Shown in pieces: positions 1 through 27,190 of a stretch of 64,000 bases of DNA (position 1 is its first letter; the number at the start of each line of letters is the position of its first letter). The position numbers and the translations under genes are program-made. Source of the stretch: Microplitis mediator (Eukaryota; Arthropoda; Insecta; Hymenoptera; Braconidae); assembly GCF_029852145.1 (NCBI RefSeq), contig NC_079975.1:22883364-22947363 (forward strand). The letters are read 5' to 3'. Under the pieces are notes generated by a model. The model did not search any database and was not told where the DNA came from. It saw nothing but the letters and a program-made list of their open reading frames with translations.

Positions 1-34
1 CACTCCGAGATCACTCCCGATTTTTTACAGTGCA
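1..34. repeat. Right end of a CACTGTAAAAAATCGG-type MITE
   Basis: The window opens with 'cactccgagatcactcccga' followed by 'ttttttacagtgc'. This matches the 3' terminal inverted repeat of the 2507-2792 family. The rest of the copy is outside the window. Confidence 0.55.
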
Positions 35-111
35 TTGATATTTTTGATTAAAATAAAAAAAACCAGCTGATTTATGGAAAAAAAATGTTAAGGTGACCAA
101 CTTGCCTCAAC

Positions 112-815
112 ATCTATATTATTAAGAGAATAAGGAAAATTTAGTTCCCGCCATATCTATATGATAGAATTAGTTAATGTTATTGAAATTGGTATCATCA
201 GATAGGTCTTGACTTGAATTTGTGCCTTTTCATACTTTAAACTCTTTTTAATTGCCAAGTATTCAGATAAATAGATTCATCTATATCATTCGAATTACAT
301 TTAAATTACGCGGGAAAAAAGACGATCGTATTTATTTTCTTTAAATAAATTAATACTTTAATTATTCTGTCACTAAATATGACTGAATGTCACTGAATAT
401 ATGGCTATATTATTTATATCGCGTTACTTATTCCAAAATGACAGATTTTTATACTCCCTTTTGGTTTTAGGAAGCTTCTCAAAGCCTAAAAAGTGTGGAT
501 AGAAAAAAAAAAAGGATTCATTGACACAAAAAATCTTTACTCGCCTAAAGAAAATTTTCACTTACCCCAATAAATTTTTTGCATTGCGAACTGAAAACAA
601 AAATTTATTTAGATCTAGAAAAAATTACTCAGTGCAAGGAATTATTTCTTGACCAAAAAAATCTTTTCTCGCCCCAAGACAATTTTTGTATTTAATTGAT
701 AATGCATAAAATTTCTTGGTGCAAATTAAAATTTTGTTGTGGCAAGAAATCCTTTTTTTCTGCGTATTTTATAAGTGTAGTAGTGATATTTGGGCAGTTA
801 CGTAGTGACTGCAGG
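112..815 (-). repeat. ~700-bp interspersed repeat, copy A
   Basis: Near-identical in reverse orientation to 22690-23393. Both contain the blocks around 'gtagtgatatttgggcag' (here as its reverse neighbour), the long run encoding fragments such as AEKKDFLPQ, and the block with 'ttcccgccatatctatatga'. Short open frames within it are not conserved protein families I recognise. Probably a non-autonomous transposon. Confidence 0.75.
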
Positions 816-2506
816 TTACTCGTTTTGGATAATAAATAAATGCTTTTGAAAAAAAAATTTTTCTTACAGAATGTTCTAATTTCAGTCTCTACATTTACAT
901 CTATTTTGATAATCATAATTTAAAATAATTATTTTGATGATAAATAATATTTAAATATTACATTCTGAAATTAATAATATGCAATATGACTTTGAGTATA
1001 ACTCATCACATAATTATAACAATAAACGATGCTCCGTAACTAAGAAGATATCAAAGTTACGTACTCCCATGCGGGTTTTATCGCAACTTGAAAGTTACTT
1101 TGACGAATTCATGTGCAACTACAGTATTAAACTTATGTATTAACTCCAAGTAATTTTCACTTAATAATCTAACGTTTACTGCGACGTAACGAGTCTTTTT
1201 TAAAAGTTCAGTTTATATTAATTATAATAAATTACTAACGTCAAAGAATTGTATACCTCATTGACGGCCATATTAATTAAAAATGAGCATACAGTAAAAT
1301 AAGTTAATTACGTAAATTTAATAATTATAAATTATAATAAATAAAAAAAACGAAATAATTAAAAAAAAAAAGTTATAACAATTGCTGAGTTTTATTCACA
1401 AAAAAAAATACCGTAAATTACATAAAAATACGTATCGTATTTTTCTCATGTCGTACGGGAGGTGAATGCAAAAAGTCTCAGGAAAATGGAATAAAATTGG
1501 TACCAGTAAGTTTCATAAAAAAAAAAAAAACGTGTGGTTCATTATGACTGGTTACGAAGTGTACGGAAAGAGCGGATTTGTGAATAAAAAAAATAAGTTT
1601 AGTTTTACATACTGCACAAATTAACAATCGTGTCATAAATTTTTTTTTTAAAAACGAAAATGGTAGAGAAAATGCAGTAAATAAGACAATAAAAATATTT
1701 AGATACGCATGTACATGTAAAGTTTGAAACACTAATGAAGTCTATAACTCTTATGGTAAAAATACCACAGAATTTGGATTGTACCCAACGTACATTAATT
1801 TACATAAGTACGTTTAGTAAGAAAACTAGAAAAGCTTTCTACACGTTTATGTCTTAAATCATTCTAGTTTTTTAACTCGTTTTTTGTTTTCAGCAGAAAA
1901 AAATGTTAGTATGGTAAATACGTAAAAGTCGGTGTAACATTTTAAAATATATTATGATGGTTATTATTGTTATTTTTATAAAATTTTTTTGATTGGATTC
2001 ATGGCAGAATTTAAATTAAATTCAATGGATTCATTTTTGTAGCAAATTTAATTCTAAACATAACGTAATTTAAATTTAAATCATCGAGTTTATGAATAAT
2101 AAATTTAAAATTTCATTCCATTAATGATATTGTTTTTTAAAATTAAAATTTTGACTGTTCTATGGAAAATGGAAAAATTATATCGAATTATATAATAATT
2201 CTAAAAATACATACATTTTTATAACCCCTTTTTGGGTACAGAGAGCTTACTAAAGCCAAAAAGTCATACATTTTTTTTTATAGCCAATCGTTCTGGAGAC
2301 TTTTTTTAAAACTCAAAATTGCAAAAAAATTTTTGAAAGGCAAAAAAGCATAATTTGAGTCATGTGCCCTTCAAAATTTCAAATTTTTTTTTTAATTTTT
2401 AGCTCTAAAATAATTGACAATAAAAAAAATCGTACGCCCTATTTGGCTTTAGAAAGCTCCCTAAATCTAAAAGAAAGAATAAAAATATGTCCTTGTAGAA
2501 TTAGTA

Positions 2507-2792
2507 CACTGTAAAAAATCGGTAGTGAATTTGGAGTAATTACGGATTTTATTTAAATCCAAATTCTCTTCGTCACTTGGAGCTTCGGAGTTTTAGAAAA
2601 AATCACTCCACATACGAAGTAAATTAGGAGCTTATATATCTTTTTAGCGGAGTGATTTCGGAGTGATCTAGATTTTATTTCAATCCGCATTCACTCTGAT
2701 TTTGAGTTTTAATATTAAAGTAAACTCCCCTTCGGAGTAAATTTCACTCTGAAGGGATTCAATCCATGTTCACTCCGTAAATTTTTTACAGT
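2507..2792. repeat. MITE family with TIR CACTGTAAAAAATCGG
   Basis: Terminal inverted repeats begin CACTGTAAAAAATCGG and end in ATTTTTTACAG. Flanking TA dinucleotides (before 2507 and at about 2792) suggest a Tc1/mariner-type target duplication. Internal text repeats 'gagtgaatttggagt'-like words. Related copies: the tail at 1-34, 21142-21338 and 41469-41620. Confidence 0.65.
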
Positions 2793-4171
2793 AAACCGCA
2801 ATGTGTCTATACAATGTAGCAAATTAAATTAGCTACAAAAAAGTATAGCAAGAATTTCTAAATTCAATAGTTTTCATATATTTTTAATTTAATCTCAAGT
2901 CTAAATTTTTTTTTAATTTTATACAAAATTTTTTTTAAAACTTGATTATTATTTTCTTCGGCTTTTACTCTGACTTCATTTTTTCTATTTTAAAAAAATT
3001 ATTTTTTTTTTTTTAACATAAAACGTGACATCTATTATTTTAAACAAAGTCAACATTTAAAAATTTTTTTTACTTCATTCGTATAAAAATCAGGTATCGA
3101 TTTAATTGTCACGTACACGCTGTTGAAATAAAAAAATGAAGACGCCGCAATTCGTTTATTCGCGCGTTGACATTTAGTATTTTTTTCTATAAAAGTTCAT
3201 TGCTGGCATACTATAGTACTGACAATAATAATAATGATGTCAACGCTATATTATTTTAAAGCTAAAAAAAACTTAATATGAAATATCACATATCAATAGA
3301 GCTATAAGCTTTTGCAATACGCGGGAAATTTCAATGCTTAAAGTCCATTCACTAAATCTGCTAGATTATAAATTTTATATTATATCCGTAGTTGAAACAT
3401 TAACGTCAAGCTTATACCCGGACTATAAAATACATGTAGCCGACTTTGCACCATCACATATCATACTTATGGGCCATTTTTCATAGAATTAACGCAAGAA
3501 TTTTTTTTTACCCAACTTTTTTAAATTAAATATTCTCTCCCTCATTTCATATTCCCTTTTTTTAAATTCATCATTTCTATAAGTACACTATCGTGTTACC
3601 AAAAGCCATTTTTTACCTCAACAATTTTTAATCACTTTCCATTAAAAAAAATTTAAAAAATTTGCTTATATATAAAATTTAATTATAAAATTTTGAACCA
3701 CAACTGAATCAATTTATTAAACTAAAATTATATAGTCCATTTATTAAATCAAGTTTAACCAACATCGAATCAAAATTGAATTCCAATTACCGCAACCACG
3801 CGAATAAATCAACTTTAAAAAAATATCCCGAGACAATATTTTTTATCGTCATTCTTTATACGCAGCTTCTGTGAATATTACAATGAGTAAATTCCTCTTG
3901 GAAAAATATATTTTCTAACCGAAAAGTTGAAATATATATATTGCATAATTTATCATCATATATCATGTTTATTTATCTTGGCACTTTAAACACATAAAAT
4001 AATCAAACGGCTTACCAACTACAGGGTTCACTACACTAATATATGCATACTAGAGTAGAGTACTAGATAGAGGTTACTCTCAAGTCTCAAGTACTCAACT
4101 ACTTGTCATTCATCACCTAGACTTGACGGGTAATGAAAATAACACAACTTGCTTTATCTATACTATATTAC

Positions 4172-4174
<3 letters not shown>

Positions 4175-4230
<56 letters not shown>
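4175..4230. repeat. (AT)n microsatellite
   Basis: About 28 uninterrupted AT units. Confidence 0.97.
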
Positions 4231-4232
<2 letters not shown>

Positions 4233-4370
4233 TAACTATGTTTACCACAAATGCTGAATGCATATTATAATCTGTTTAGCCTGATATTGACCATGTGACG
4301 TCATCATCACCATAATATGTCATAGTGTTGACATTCGTATTCTATATATCTCGGTATGCATATAATCTAT

Positions 4371-5142
4371 AGGAGAGGGGAGGCAATGAAGGGTAGTTAA
4401 GGAAATATTAAGTTTTCGAGGACTCGAAAACGGTCTTTTTTTTTTAATGATATTCAAAGTAAATAGAAAAAATTTAGAGCGATCATAAAGCACACCAGCG
4501 CTTTCGCGCTTGAGGTGTGCAATTTGCAGTTGCCGTTATAAATAAAATTTCATTTTTTGTGGGCGAAATGGGATATCCCTTAAAAAAATGAAAAAAAAAT
4601 TTCTGGACATTAAATGGTAATGCGCGTTTTCATCCCCCGACAAAATATCTCCGGACATAATATCCTCGACAAAATGTCTTTCGATATAATTTTCACAATT
4701 TTCCTGAAAAACTAGTACTCTAAATAGGTAGTTATTTTTTATTTATCTATTCCCACAATTTTCCTGAAAAACAAGCACCCAAATTAGTTGTGAATAGTAC
4801 AAATAAAAAAGAGAAATTTTGCTAATAGGATATTATGTCCGGAGACATTTTGTCGGGGGATGAAAACGCGCGGAATCATTTTGTAAGTAATTTACACAAA
4901 GAACAAATTACATTTTACATAATTATTGGATGCAAAGGAAGAAAAAATTTTTTTAAGTTTTTATCATAAGAAGACATTTTTTGACTGACACTAGATTTTT
5001 GAAAAAGTTCAACAAAAAACATTCAAAATGATGCTCAATTATATTTACAAAAGAGATTTAGAAATGTTTAAAAAATTTTTTTATGAAACTTTGGGGGTAG
5101 CCCACCATGTCCGCCCTACCCCGCTTTGTTCCCCCATCCCCT
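4371..5142. repeat. G-rich-ended foldback element with nested insert
   Basis: Left end starts AGGAGAGGGGAGGCAATG and the right end finishes with C-rich text complementary in style (ccccatcccctac). Internally related to 23896-25300 and 21041-21640 (shared 'aatgatattc(a/g)aagtaa' block near the left end). A second, palindromic element (4621-4871) sits inside. Confidence 0.6.
4621..4871. repeat. Palindromic MITE built from GACAAAATATC words
   Basis: Starts TGCGCGTTTTCATCCCC and ends with its reverse complement GGGGATGAAAACGCGCG. Near the ends the words CGACAAAATATCTCCGG and TCCGGAGACATTTTGTCG recur. A relative at 24536-24777 sits inside the same host family. Confidence 0.7.
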
Positions 5143-7187
5143 ACGAAAGTGAAACAAAAAAATGGATCGTTTTCCGTCAATCTCGGATGAAATTTTTAAA
5201 AATCTTAAAAAATCAAATTTTTATTTTTATCAGTATTGATTAAAAGTTTTTATTTGTTACGAACTCTAAAATTAACATTTAAAAAATATGGTAAACAATT
5301 AAAACTTTTATTTAGACTAGTGCAGAAATGATAAAAAAAATCTCATTTTTCAAATCTATAGATTTACTGAAAATTTCGATCTGAAGAATGTAAACATTTT
5401 CTATTTTAGTTTTTGTTGTGTTGCCGTTAAGTTAATTGGATATTTTATTTAAATAACAATAAATATACAAACGATATACAATAACATATTTTTAATAAAA
5501 GAAAAAAAAAGAAAAAAAACAACAAAAGGCTTTTTTTGTTGTTCACGCAAAATAAATAATAAAAAAAAAAAAAACAATTAATAAAAATTGTATGAGTCAA
5601 CTATATATATTTATATATTTATATGAGTACCCAAAAACCTATTTCAAGCTAAAAGCATTATATAATACGTTTTGTAATTCTGAAGTTATTAAAATTATTT
5701 TTAATAAAGTTTTCATTTAAAAGTGCAGATACTAATAATGAACCTTCTTATCCAATCAAAATCCTCTTATATTATATATTCACATATATCTGATACAAAA
5801 GAGGTATTTTTCAAATAAACTCAAGTTTATCTGCGTAATCAATAACGCAGATAAATCGTAAAACTGAGCAGACAGCTTTACAATCTTCACTCGACATTTT
5901 TTTTTATTGAACACATTTGTTATGATTCGTGTGATAAAAAAACAACAATAATTTAGAAATACTTTATAAATTTGATTTAGTGTTGATTACTTATTTATTA
6001 TTTGTTTTGTTATGTAGAGCGATTTTGTTAGAGTGTTAATTTAGCGAGAGCGAACTTGAATGGTGATCAAATTAAGATATTAATCGATATTGATAACGAT
6101 TTTGGTCTATAGAGTAGTTAATGGTAATGCTGATAGTACGGAATTGGTAATTGCTTATATATTGATTACCAGTATCTCGATAAAACAATAGGATTTTGAT
6201 AATATCCATTCGTTATTCTAGAGTATGGGTATCGATTTTCGGACACAAGGTCGCTAAAAAAATATTCTTAGAGATAAAGGGCAAAATCGTGACTTCGAAT
6301 TTTTTTCTTTATCAAATGAACAAGGGGTAAATAGAACCATTTCAATTTTGAATTTTGAACAAAAATTTTTTGTCGTAATTAAATTGAAAATTTTTCTCTG
6401 AGTAAAAAATTACTTCCTTCCTTGCCATACTATATATATATATATACATACTGATATTATGTATATATTTATGGTGATAAAATTTTTTTGACTCTTTGTC
6501 AAATTTTTAGTCTGCATAAAAAAAAGAATTTTATGGAGAAAAAAAAATTTCAGGTGCCCATTTTACCCCGTGTACTTGATTTAATAACTGGATTATTAAT
6601 AATTATTCTTATTAGTCTAACATAAATATATGAACATAAAAATTTTTCAATCAGTTTCAAATATTTGAAAATATTTAAATAAATAATTAAAATATAAGCA
6701 ATTAACTTAAGTGCAAAAATATGAATAATATTTAAAGTATGGTGAGAAAAAAAATCCATTTATTAAAACTGATATAATATATAATAGACGTTATATTTTT
6801 TATCAAGAAATTTATGATGGAAAAAGAATTAAGATCCCATTTGGCAAATGAATTTTTAAATATCAAATTCATATTTTTTATCTACTTTTTAATTATTTAC
6901 TTCATTTTGCCGCAAAATTTAAATTACAAAAAAAATTATTTTATTTTTGATTTTATAAATAAAAAAGTTTTATTTTCATAGCTCGTATTGAGTATGTTAT
7001 ATCCGACTCAATTAAAGCTTTTGATGAATAGAAACTCATTAAAAATAAATTAGTGATAACAAAAAAATTAAAACGATGAAATGAAAATATGCGCAACATA
7101 AAAATGAAACGCGATATATATATGAACTCGGTGTGATTTATTTTTGTTTATATAAATTTATATATGTATTATTTTCTTTGCTGGCAG
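5143..7187. other. Non-coding AT-rich stretch
   Basis: Only homopolymer and A/T-rich sequence. One region (about 6235-6580) resembles the decayed end of a transposon with 'cccattttaccccg'. The intron's 3' end carries a pyrimidine tract and AG at 7186-7187. Confidence 0.4.
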
Positions 7188-20559
<13,372 letters not shown>

Positions 20560-21040
20560 GTGCTCCAATCTGCTCACTAGCAGACCATTGGGCTTTTAAA
20601 CTTCAGTTTAACCTTTATCTCGCGCCCTTTTTTTTAATCAACTTTCCCTTTCCACCCCCCGAGCTCCAACCCTTGATCTCGCCATGCCCATTCAGAACTC
20701 GAACTATTATTGCACTTCTACTACATGTTACATTTATGAAACTTTGTATATATGTACATATTACAGATTATTGTTCTATAAATATATCAAATATATAACA
20801 ATATATGATGTTTAATTTTAATTCTGATAAACAAATAAAATTGAATTAAATTGTATATTTTTAAAAATTTTAAATGTCATTGTTATTAATTATAAATTGT
20901 AAGTCATAAATAATATTCGATATGTGTGATAATAATGTTATTAATATATATGTATATAAATCATTAAATTTATAAATTAAAAATTTTATTTGATAAAAAT
21001 ATTTTCTGATTTAATAAAATATTTCCACAATCTAATTAAG

Positions 21041-21640
21041 GGATGGGGGGGGGGCTCCAAAATATAGAGGATTAATTTGAATTTTTTTTGTTAAACTTTT
21101 TCAAAAATTAAATGTCAGTTGAAAAATATCATTGACTTTTCACAGTAAAAAATTAGCGGATGAAATCTGAAGTGAATGCGAAGCGTATGACTGTATATTT
21201 ATTTAATCCCCTCAGAGTAAAATTCGTCTGGAATTTTATTTTAATGAGTATTTTAAATTAAAACTTCAAATCGGGATGAATTCGTATTTAAATAAAATCG
21301 ATAATTACTTCGAATTAACTCCCAATTTTTTGCAGTATTGATTTATGATAAAAACTATTAAAATTTTTTTTTTTCTTCCTTTGTATCCAATAATTTAATT
21401 TTTCTTTATGTAAATTACTTATAAAAAATTTAATTATTATCCAGAAATTTTTTTTTTCACCTTTTTTAGGGGATGCCCATTTTTCCCGCGAAAATGAAAT
21501 TTTTTTTTTTAACAACTGAAAATTTTTTTCTATTTACTTTGAATATTTAAAAAAAAAAAGACCCCATTTAAGTCCTCAAAATTTTAATATTTTCTTAAGT
21601 ACCCCATTTTGCCCCCCCCCTCTCTCCCCTTCCCCTTTTC
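21041..21640. repeat. G/C-run-ended foldback element with nested MITE
   Basis: Left end is a G run (ggatgggggggggctccaaa), right end a C run (gccccccccctctctcccc). 21142-21338 inside is a CACTGTAAAAAATCGG-family MITE. Right arm text 'caccttttttaggggatgcc' matches the inverse of 23896-25300. Confidence 0.6.
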
Positions 21641-22689
21641 TCCATAATCATTAAATTTGAGAAAATTTTATTTAATATAAAAAAAAAATTTCTTTTTTAC
21701 GATCAGGTGTTTTTTTTAAATCATAATTTTTTTTGTCTAAGAAAATAATTTCAATAGATGATAAATAAACAAAAAATAAATAAATAATAATAATAATAAT
21801 ATTACAGGTGAGATATAAATGCTAGTTGGAAATAGTACTCTACATCACTGTCAACAAGTGATTACGCCCGACGATTCATCGTTTACTCTACTGCAATAAC
21901 ATTCATTTTTATTCCTCGTAGCCTTTTTTTTTTTTTTATTTATTTTGTTCTATTTTTTAATCGCATATTTTTTGATCCTTAATTTAAAATTCCCGATTCA
22001 ATAACTTGGTGAGATTTTTTTTTTGTTAGTCACGATTATTTATCTATCAATTTTCCGATTGTATGAGTGATTGTTTTCAATTAAAAACTGTGATGATAAG
22101 AAAAAATTTTTAATATTTCAAGAAAATATTTGATTGATCGTGAGAAACTAAAATGAGTTTTATTTTATGAAATTAATTAAAGAAAGTGAATTTTGTTTCT
22201 TACGATCATTACTCAGTAATAAATTATAGTTTTTTTTTTACCTCGAAATTTAATTATTTTCGCGAGGGCTGTAAAATAAATCTTGGATTAAAAGACCGTC
22301 GGAGGTGACAACTAAAACCTTTGGTTCAAATCCTTTAGATAATGACAGTAATTGAAGTATAAAATTCACGAATGAAGATATTAAATAAATTTTTTTAGAC
22401 AGTTCAATTGTACGTAAAAGTGGATAGAAATGAATTTGCGGTATTTTCAATAGTTTCGCCAAGAATTTTATCTCGAAGGTGCGGTCTCATTAATGGGATT
22501 AGGGTATCAGCTCAAGTGTAAACTGATCACTTTGAATCGATTTTGTAAGTTAGTTATCAAAGATATAATAAAAATGTACGGAAACAAATTTATGTAGAAT
22601 TAAATAAGCTACAAAAAATCATCCCTTACATTTTTTGTAGAATCGATAGTTTATGAGTTATTTAAATTAAACTTCGACAATATTGACGA

Positions 22690-23393
22690 GCCATCTGCAA
22701 TCACTACGTGACTGCCCAAATATCACTACTAAATTTATAGAATACGCAGAAAAAAAGGATTTCTTGCCACAAAAAATTTTAATTTGCACCAAGAAATTTT
22801 ATACATTATCAATTAAATACAAAAATTGTCTTGGGGCGAGAAAAGATTTTTTTGGTCAAGAAATAATTCCTTGCACCGAGTAATTTTTTCTAGTTCTAAA
22901 TAAATTTTTGTTTTCAATTCACAACGCAAAAAATTTATTGGGGTAAGTAAAAATTTTCTTTGGGTGAGTAAAGATTTTTTATGTCAACGAATCCTTTTTT
23001 TTTCTATGCACACTTTTTTGGCTTTGAGAAGCTTCCTAAAACCAAAAGGGAGTATAAAAATCTGTCATTTTGGAATAAGTAACGCGATATAAATAATATA
23101 GCTATATATTCAGTGACATTCAGTCATATTTAGTGACAGAATAATTAAAGTATTAATTTATTTAAAGAAAATAAATACGATCGTCTTTTTTCCCGCGCAA
23201 TTTAAATGTAATTCGAATGATATAGATAAATCTATTTATCTGAATACTTGGCAATTAAAAAGAGTTTAAAGTATGAAAAGGCACAAATTCAAGTCAAGAC
23301 CTATCTAATGATACCAATTTCAATAATATTAACTAATTCTATCATATAGATATGGCGGGAACAAAATTTTCCTTATTCTCTTAATAATATAGA
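22690..23393 (+). repeat. ~700-bp interspersed repeat, copy B (inverted relative to 112-815)
   Basis: Reads as the reverse complement of 112-815 along nearly its whole length, with scattered substitutions and small indels. The two copies lie about 22 kb apart and flank the receptor's 3' exons. No target duplication could be fixed. Confidence 0.75.
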
Positions 23394-23895
23394 TAGTATA
23401 GATTAAGAAATTTTTGAAAAAAAAAAAAATAATAACAATGATAAACTTTACAGCATATGAAACAAATGTTCTCGACGTGAATATCAAAAAAGCCTTGAAT
23501 TAAGTACAACTTGTACTTTAACTTGATTTAAACCATGAATTTACATTTACTAACCCGACGGCAAGATTACACGGGGAGTTGATATCTTCCCACGTGGATT
23601 TGAACTACAACGTATCCGTATAAGAAAAGTGTTGCGTGTCAAGTGACTTCATATTTATCTTTTCGCCTACCAACGCACATTTTTTGTTCCTTATTTTTTG
23701 TCCCATTTTTCTCCTCCTTTTAATGCTTCTACTCATTCAATTTTATTTCACGTTTATTACATGTTTTTTTTTATCTCGAAAACTCTTTCGAATAAGCCCT
23801 AAATTTATTATACCACATAAATAAAAGGATAAATGAATTAATAAAAAATACAATGTATAAAATTACATTATTAATGTGTTAATGTATTTACATAA

Positions 23896-25300
23896 GGGAG
23901 GAGTAAAATGGGGTAGTTAACGAAACAGTAATTTTCGAGCCTCAAATACGTATATCTTTTATTTTTTTTTTAATGATATTCGAAGTAATTAAAAAAAATT
24001 TTCAGCTGGTTAAAAAAAATTTCATTTTTTGAGGGTAAATTGGATACCCCATAAAAAAGGTGAAACAAAAATTTGATTAAATTAAATTTTCTTGTAAGTA
24101 ATTTATAAAAAGAAAAATTACATTTTCGATAATTATTAAAGTAATAGATAAAAGATTATTAGAAAATAATTAAATTTCAAAATTACACTGAAAAAAAAAT
24201 TTATTTGAGCCGGAGATATCGTATATTTGAATATTTATTTATTTATTAATTTACGCTTTCAGCAATTAACAGTTATATCTGCGTTATCACAGTGCGAACA
24301 AAACAAAAAAGAAACAACAATAAATAACAGATGATCTTAAGGAATAAACTAATAAAAAAAAAAAATAACAAAGTATTTGAATATTCTAATTATTCTTAAT
24401 TGTTGGACTCAGCTTTCACTCTGGTTTCCATTTTCACTTGAATTGACTTTTTGAATGAATATGGCCAAATAAATATTTAATTGAGAGAAAGATATATTAT
24501 ATTTGAGTTGTTTAATTGGTATCAGGCGTTTTGAGCACCTGACAAAATATCCCCGACAAAATATCTCCGGACAAAATATCCCCATGAAAAGAAAGCAAAA
24601 ATAGTGAAAGTGGCAACTATTACATAATAATATTATGGGGGATATTTTGTCCCCATAAATATCCCCATGAAAAGAAAGCAAAAATAGTGAAAAAATCCAA
24701 AAAAAACTGACACAAAACTGGGGATATTTTGTCCAGAGATATTTTGTCGGGGATATTTTGTCAGGTGCACAAAACGCATGGAACCGTTTAATTGCGTAGA
24801 ATAAGCGATTTATTTGTCACAAATTTAATGTCTTTACCACAAATATATCAATTACTCACCACAAATAAATTATATATTTCCGTCAAATTATAAAATTATT
24901 TGAATCTACTCATATTTTGTTGTACCAAATATATTTATTTGTCATTAAGAAATATTAAAAAAAAAAACAACAAATAAATTGATTTATTTGTGACAAATAT
25001 TTCTTTTTTTCAGTGTATGAAAATTGTAAATATTTCCCAGTTGATTATTAAAATCCATCTGAAGTAATTTGACACTGAGGGTTCTTTCATTGTAAATTCA
25101 TCAGAAAAAAAAAATCAATTTGATTTCCGACTATTTTTTTACAAAAACAAAATTTTTCGAAAACAGTAAAGCAAAATTTCAAATTAATGCTCAACTACAT
25201 TTATAAAAGTGATTTTGGAAAGTATAAAAAACATTTTACATAAAACAAAATTTTTTATAAAATTTTGGAGGTACCCCGTTTTGCCCTCCCCCCTCCCCTA
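23896..25300. repeat. G-rich-ended foldback element, larger copy, with nested insert
   Basis: Left end GGGAGGAGTAAAATGGGGTA, right end the inverse style (taccccgttttgccctcccc). Shares its arms with 4371-5142 and 21041-21640. Contains MITE 24536-24777. Confidence 0.7.
24536..24777. repeat. Palindromic MITE of GACAAAATATCCCC words
   Basis: TIR GCGTTTTGAGCACCTGACAA and the inverse. Inside, a 27-bp block starting 'ccatgaaaagaaagcaaaaa' occurs twice as a direct repeat. Related to 4621-4871. Confidence 0.75.
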
Positions 25301-26382
25301 TATATTTACTGCTGAGTAATTTATAATCGCTTGTGGCGGTAATCACCACTGTAATTTCTGTCCGCATTACAATAGATTAAACCCATTAATCCTTTATGTC
25401 TCAAAATTACTCTCTTGTGACTTGACCTAAGCTTGTACTAAGTATGATAAGTATTAAAAGAAATCTAATAATACTTTTATTAGAGCAGAAATTTATATAT
25501 TTTTAATATAAAAAAAATTACTCGACTATGGACTTTGCCAAGAATTTTCTATTCGTTCATCACAACAAAAATAGACTAAATTTTTTAACAAGCTTTAAAA
25601 AAATTCTTCAAAGTAACGTTTGAGATGGAATTTTACTTATAATTATTATCGCTATTTCATTTTATTTTTAATATTCAAGAAAAAGCTGAAGGGAATAATT
25701 ATCTTATTATTTTTTTAATTATAATTCTCGGTATGAATTCCGCAAAAAATAATTACTATGCTAATTTTATATAAACTTGGTGTTGTAACAACCATAGAAA
25801 AAATTTATTTATTTTTTAAACATACGTTTTCTTGTTATTTTTCTCCGTGTACCTGTAAGCTGTCATTCCAAACACCGCAATTTATTTTACTTTTTCTTGT
25901 TTGTCACTAACGACTTATCTGTCTTTTCTTTTAGTTTTTTACTGCAAGTCACTGAATCTAATTTTCTCGTTGTCCGATGCCAATATACTTTTCGATATAA
26001 ATTTTTGTTAGTCAACAACTTTCACACTCAATATTTATAAATATCCTGCCGTATAATAGACGTCACTGTCTCAACTATTTTATTTAAATACAAAATGATA
26101 AAAAATTTTATAAAAAATTATGAATTCAGGCATGAGGATGATATATTTTTCGAAATTCTAAGGAAGCTTCGAATTTTTGTAAAAAATATCACTTTTAATT
26201 TATAGTGAAATTTATATAAATTGATACACAAAAATTTGTCGACGAATTATATATTGGACATAAAATGCGGCGAGAATTTTCAAAAAAATTGTTTTTTTTT
26301 TTTTTTGTTAATATTTACGATACAATTTTGTGAGTTATATTTTGAATTTTAATTAATGAAATTCGTGACTGTGCCTATTGTA

Positions 26383-26757
26383 GGACACGCCGCGTTTAAC
26401 CACGTGCCTACTTATCCTCTTTCGACCCTTGGAACCTTCATTTCGAAGGAAATAGAAGAATAATGACCGATTTTGGGTCTTTTCGAGATGAAGGTATTTT
26501 TAAAAATAGAGAATCTCTGAAATTGGATAGAGTAGATGCAATACGGTCAAGTATATGACCCGCTACGTCTCATAATATGTCTACTTTACCCTGCTTCATC
26601 CTTTAGAGTCTTCATTTAAAAAATAATAGATACCAAAAATGACCGATTTCAAGTCCTTCTAGGCTACAAGTATTCTTGAAAAATACAAAAAAAAGAAAAT
26701 AGGATAAAGTCGACACCCTACCACTAAAATTAGGACCTGCCGCGTACACTGTTAAAA
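26383..26757. repeat. Degenerate tandem repeat, ~175-bp period
   Basis: The anchor GGAC(A/C/T)(C/T)GCCGCGT appears at 26383, in diverged form at about 26557 (gacccgctacgt) and at 26733. Between anchors 'ctttaccctgcttcatcctt' aligns with 'cttatcctctttcgaccctt', and 'aatgaccgattt' is shared. Two full units. A period near nucleosome length suggests a satellite remnant. Confidence 0.65.
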
Positions 26758-27185
26758 ATAATTTGAAAATTACAATACAAAAGGAATCGAATTTTCATAA
26801 ATATATATTTGAATTGTATTTTCAATGAAAAAACCTTTAAATTTAATATACGTAATTTAATAATCAAGCTGGTATTCAAAATTAAGAAAAAAAATATGAA
26901 CTTTAATAAACGTACTTAAAATTTATACTTGATTTTTAAATTTTCAAAGCAAGTATTGAAAATTCTAGAACATATATTGAATTTTAAAAATTCTATTTGA
27001 AATTTCATAATACTTATTTGAAAATTCAAAAAAAAGTATTTGAAAATCCAAAGTGTTAATTTGAAAATTCAAAAACGTGTATTTTAAATTCTATATGAAA
27101 TTAGTAATGAAATTTCAAGCACAAATGTATGTGTTTATTGCATTATATACAATCTTTGAAAATTCAAACAATTTTTGTTACAGTG
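26747..27185. repeat. MITE with TIR CACTGTTAAAAATAATTTGA
   Basis: Ends CACTGT... and ...ACAGTG with TA at 26745-26746 and 27186-27187. The interior is a series of 'attgaaaattc' words of AT-rich sequence. Its 3' boundary lies inside the target duplication of the next element. Confidence 0.75.
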
Positions 27186-27190
27186 TATAA

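Larger units (their letters stand above)
1..7187. other. Receptor intron or upstream DNA, repeats only
   Basis: No exon with acceptable splice sites and coding character was found on either strand. The stretch holds a MITE end (1-34), a ~700-bp repeat (112-815), a MITE (2507-2792), a TA microsatellite (4175-4230) and a foldback element (4371-5142). The remainder is AT-rich, low-complexity sequence. It is probably part of a long intron of the receptor gene. Confidence 0.6.
20560..27182. other. Intergenic, gene-free
   Basis: Receptor 3' UTR probably ends near an AATAAA at about 20834. The rest holds the foldbacks 21041-21640 and 23896-25300, repeat copy 22690-23393, a 175-bp tandem repeat (26383-26757) and a MITE (26747-27185). 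25310-26380 shows nothing beyond AT-rich sequence. Confidence 0.55.

Noticed and set aside
5028..5243. 71-codon plus-strand frame
   Set aside because: Overlaps the right arm of foldback 4371-5142, and its composition is that of the element.
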